A stretch of 64,000 nucleotides of DNA from UBA10649 sp037130755. Its GTDB lineage: Bacteria; Actinomycetota; Actinomycetes; S36-B12. The notes below the pieces were generated by a model, which saw only the letters and a list, made by a program, of their open reading frames with translations, did not search any database and was not told the DNA's origin. Shown here one piece after another: positions 61,991-64,000 of this stretch. The first letter of the stretch is position 1, and each line of letters opens with the position of its first letter. The position numbers were made by a program, and so were the translations under genes. The stretch covers positions 62,001-126,000 of the forward strand of contig JBAXSI010000001.1 of assembly GCA_037130755.1 (NCBI GenBank), given 5' to 3'.

Positions 61991-62039
61991 GTCAGCGACG
62001 CCATGCTAGCCGCTATCGGCGGATGTGCCGCGTACGGTG

Positions 62040-62642
<603 letters not shown>

Positions 62643-62708
62643 TGTCGCCTCCCCTTGCTCGTGCGCCGCCCCACCGGTCCGAGCTCCTTCGCACAGGGTA
62701 GCGAAGGC

Positions 62709-62763
62709 TCAAGGGCCTTGACGGTGCTGACGTTTCCGTCCTCACTTAGTGGTCTTGACGGTA
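62709..62763. repeat. Palindrome and direct repeats upstream of MerR gene
   Basis: A perfect palindrome TCAAGG-G-CCTTGA (62709-62721) is followed by two direct CTTGACGGT copies (about 62717 and 62754). Symmetric elements of this kind are typical MerR operators. Which of the two MerR proteins binds is unknown. Confidence 0.4.
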
Positions 62764-62868
62764 GGAGGGTGCGCGCTGTCGGTCAAACCACGTGCGCGGC
62801 GTGTCGCGGACCAAAGTCTCAACCTCCCGCTGAGGTTGCGGTGGCGGCCTCACGCGGCACTGCAGGGT

Positions 62869-63342
62869 TCAGCCGAAGTCCTCCGGGGACACCTGGTCGA
62901 GGAATTCGCGGAACTTCTCCACCTGGTCCTCGTCGGGCGGCTCGTCGTCGTCCGGGAGCTCGATACCCGCCGCTTCCATGACCTCTTCGGCACCCCGGAT
63001 GGGTGCGTCGACCCGCAGGGCGAGGGCGATCGCGTCGGAGGGGCGGGCACTCACCTCGACCCCGTTGCTGAAGACGAGGAGGGCGTAGAACACGCCCTCC
63101 TGAAGCGACGTGATCCGCACCTCGGCCAACGTGACGCCGAGTGCCTCGAGGATGTCTCGGAGGAGGTCATGGGTGAGGGGCCGCGGTGGCACGATCCCCT
63201 GCTGCGCGTAGGCGATGGCAGTGGCCTCGACTGCTCCGACCCAGATGGGCAGGTAGCGCCCTGACTCGCGGTCGCGAAGGAGGACGATCGGATTGTTCGA
63301 GGGCATCTCAACCCTGACGCCGACGACTTCGAGATCCTGCAC
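62869..63342 (-). CDS. Bifunctional nuclease (DUF151) family protein
   Basis: 157 residues. MQDLEVVGVRVE starts the fold; LPIWVGAVEATAIAYAQQG, RPLTHDLLRDILEALG and VSARPSDAIALALR are DUF151 signatures. An acidic C-terminal tail (PDDDEPPDEDQVEKF) follows. Plant and bacterial relatives are reported as bifunctional nucleases; the role here is uncertain. A TAGGCT box six bases before GTG 63342 makes it leaderless and independent of the upstream ftsR gene. Confidence 0.92.
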   Translation of the reverse strand: MQDLEVVGVRVEMPSNNPIVLLRDRESGRYLPIWVGAVEATAIAYAQQGIVPPRPLTHDLLRDILEALGVTLAEVRITSLQEGVFYALLVFSNGVEVSARPSDAIALALRVDAPIRGAEEVMEAAGIELPDDDEPPDEDQVEKFREFLDQVSPEDFG

Positions 63343-63348
63343 GCCGAC

Positions 63349-63354
63349 AGCCTA
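63349..63354 (-). promoter_or_regulatory. -10 box of DUF151 gene (leaderless)
   Basis: TAGGCT on the minus strand, six bases before GTG 63342. Confidence 0.6.
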
Positions 63355-63380
63355 ACCCGGCTCAGGTCAGCGCGTCGGTT

Positions 63381-64000
63381 TCAGGCTCGACCGCCTCGGA
63401 TCAGTTCAGCGCGAAGCAGCGCAGCGTGCAACTGTACGAACAACGAGGCCAGCTCCCGGATGGTCTCCTGCTCACGTGCCCGTCCGTCGCGATCCCGAGG
63501 CTGCGAGTAGGGCGTGGCGATCTGCTCGACCAGGCCACTCTCCCGGTCCGTGACGACGCGGAACGACCGCAGGTGCCGGGCCTCGACCCCGAAGGCCGAC
63601 AGCCGCGCCACGACGGAGGCGATGGCGAGGGCGTCCTCGTCGTAGTGGCCGGCGGGCGATGCCCAGATCAGGCCGATCCCCTCGAGCTGCGCGATGAACG
63701 CCTCGCTGAGATCACTGGCCGAGCCGAGCTCCTCGCGGGTCATCCGAACACGCCCGGCACCGGGCCTGAAGTCGTCTGGTCGCATGCCCGTTCCGGCCAG
63801 CGGCGCCTTCGCGGGCGCATCCGGATCCGGCAGTCCGTCGCCCAGCGAGTCGCGGATCACCTTCAGCGGCAGGTACTGATCACGCTGCATGGTGAGCACC
63901 GATCGCAGTTGCTGAACGTCGTGCTCGTTGAAGCGTCGGTAACCGGAGGCGGTGCGCTCCGGAGACACCAGGCCCTCGGACTCCAGGAACCTGATCTTGC
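63381..64000 (-). CDS. ftsR: MerR family regulator FtsR, 5' end outside window
   Basis: At least 206 residues of a MerR-type regulator. The frame stays open to the window edge, and the terminal codons translate to KIRFLESEGLVSPERT, the middle of a MerR HTH, so the N-terminus lies beyond base 64000. SGYRRFNEHDVQQLRSVLTMQRDQYLPLKVIRDSL completes the DNA-binding domain; a long C-terminal effector domain follows. Its length and place beside DUF151 fit FtsR (Rv1828), which activates ftsZ in Corynebacterium. Confidence 0.88.
   Translation of the reverse strand, partial: KIRFLESEGLVSPERTASGYRRFNEHDVQQLRSVLTMQRDQYLPLKVIRDSLGDGLPDPDAPAKAPLAGTGMRPDDFRPGAGRVRMTREELGSASDLSEAFIAQLEGIGLIWASPAGHYDEDALAIASVVARLSAFGVEARHLRSFRVVTDRESGLVEQIATPYSQPRDRDGRAREQETIRELASLFVQLHAALLRAELIRGGRA

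Overview
The window is high-GC DNA from an actinobacterium. Diagnostic genes are a complete Pup-proteasome system (Arc/Mpa, Dop, Pup, PrcB, PrcA, PafA), mycothiol biosynthesis (mshC), RbpA, PafBC, an F420-type luciferase-like oxidoreductase, FtsR, and split Lnt and Ppm1. From memory, much of the first 37 kb and the lnt-ppm1-fxsA-rbpA block parallels the Mycobacterium tuberculosis Rv2089c-Rv2136c and Rv2050-Rv2053c neighbourhoods. The backbone is therefore conserved chromosome, not a mobile region. I see no rRNA, tRNA, CRISPR array, insertion sequence or phage gene.

Layout. 1-4.1 kb: end of an M20 peptidase, aldo/keto reductase with DUF5703, F420 oxidoreductase, UppP. 4.1-13 kb: CorA, the phosphomutase-DUF3090-SCO1664 operon, mshC, gnd, pgi, PAC2 and an alpha/beta hydrolase. 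13-18 kb: metH, a HAD phosphatase, a RecB-like nuclease. 18-30.5 kb: trmI, the proteasome and pupylation genes (interrupted by an inverted DHFR-like gene), two FKBP isomerases, pafB-pafC, tatA-tatC. 30.6-43.8 kb: PAS-PAS-GGDEF protein, lipid kinase, HelY helicase, 5'-3' exonuclease, M24 peptidase, acyl-CoA dehydrogenase, amidohydrolase, lnt-ppm1-fxsA, rbpA. 44-48.7 kb: secreted CAP protein, second CorA, argG, secreted proteins of unknown function. 48.8-53.9 kb: four consecutive genes carrying 14 cytochrome b5-like domains in total. 54-56.8 kb: HpcH/HpaI aldolase, then a membrane protein, YcnI and CopC (copper). 56.9-64 kb: an epimerase, a SHOCT membrane protein, a HAD phosphatase, gcvP behind a tandem glycine riboswitch, and a MerR-DUF151-FtsR block cut by the window end.

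The most unusual region is the cytochrome b5 cluster. It encodes a secreted three-domain protein, a four-helix DUF2231 membrane protein fused to two b5 domains, a secreted eight-domain protein, and a secreted one-domain protein. Thirteen domains keep both predicted haem histidines. One has lost haem features but keeps the cysteine pair present in every repeat. I infer an extracytoplasmic haem-b relay or haem-storage system anchored by the DUF2231 protein; this is a hypothesis.

Many genes carry a TANNNT -10 box exactly 6-7 bases before the start codon and no ribosome binding site, so leaderless transcription is widespread here. I used this to choose several start codons.
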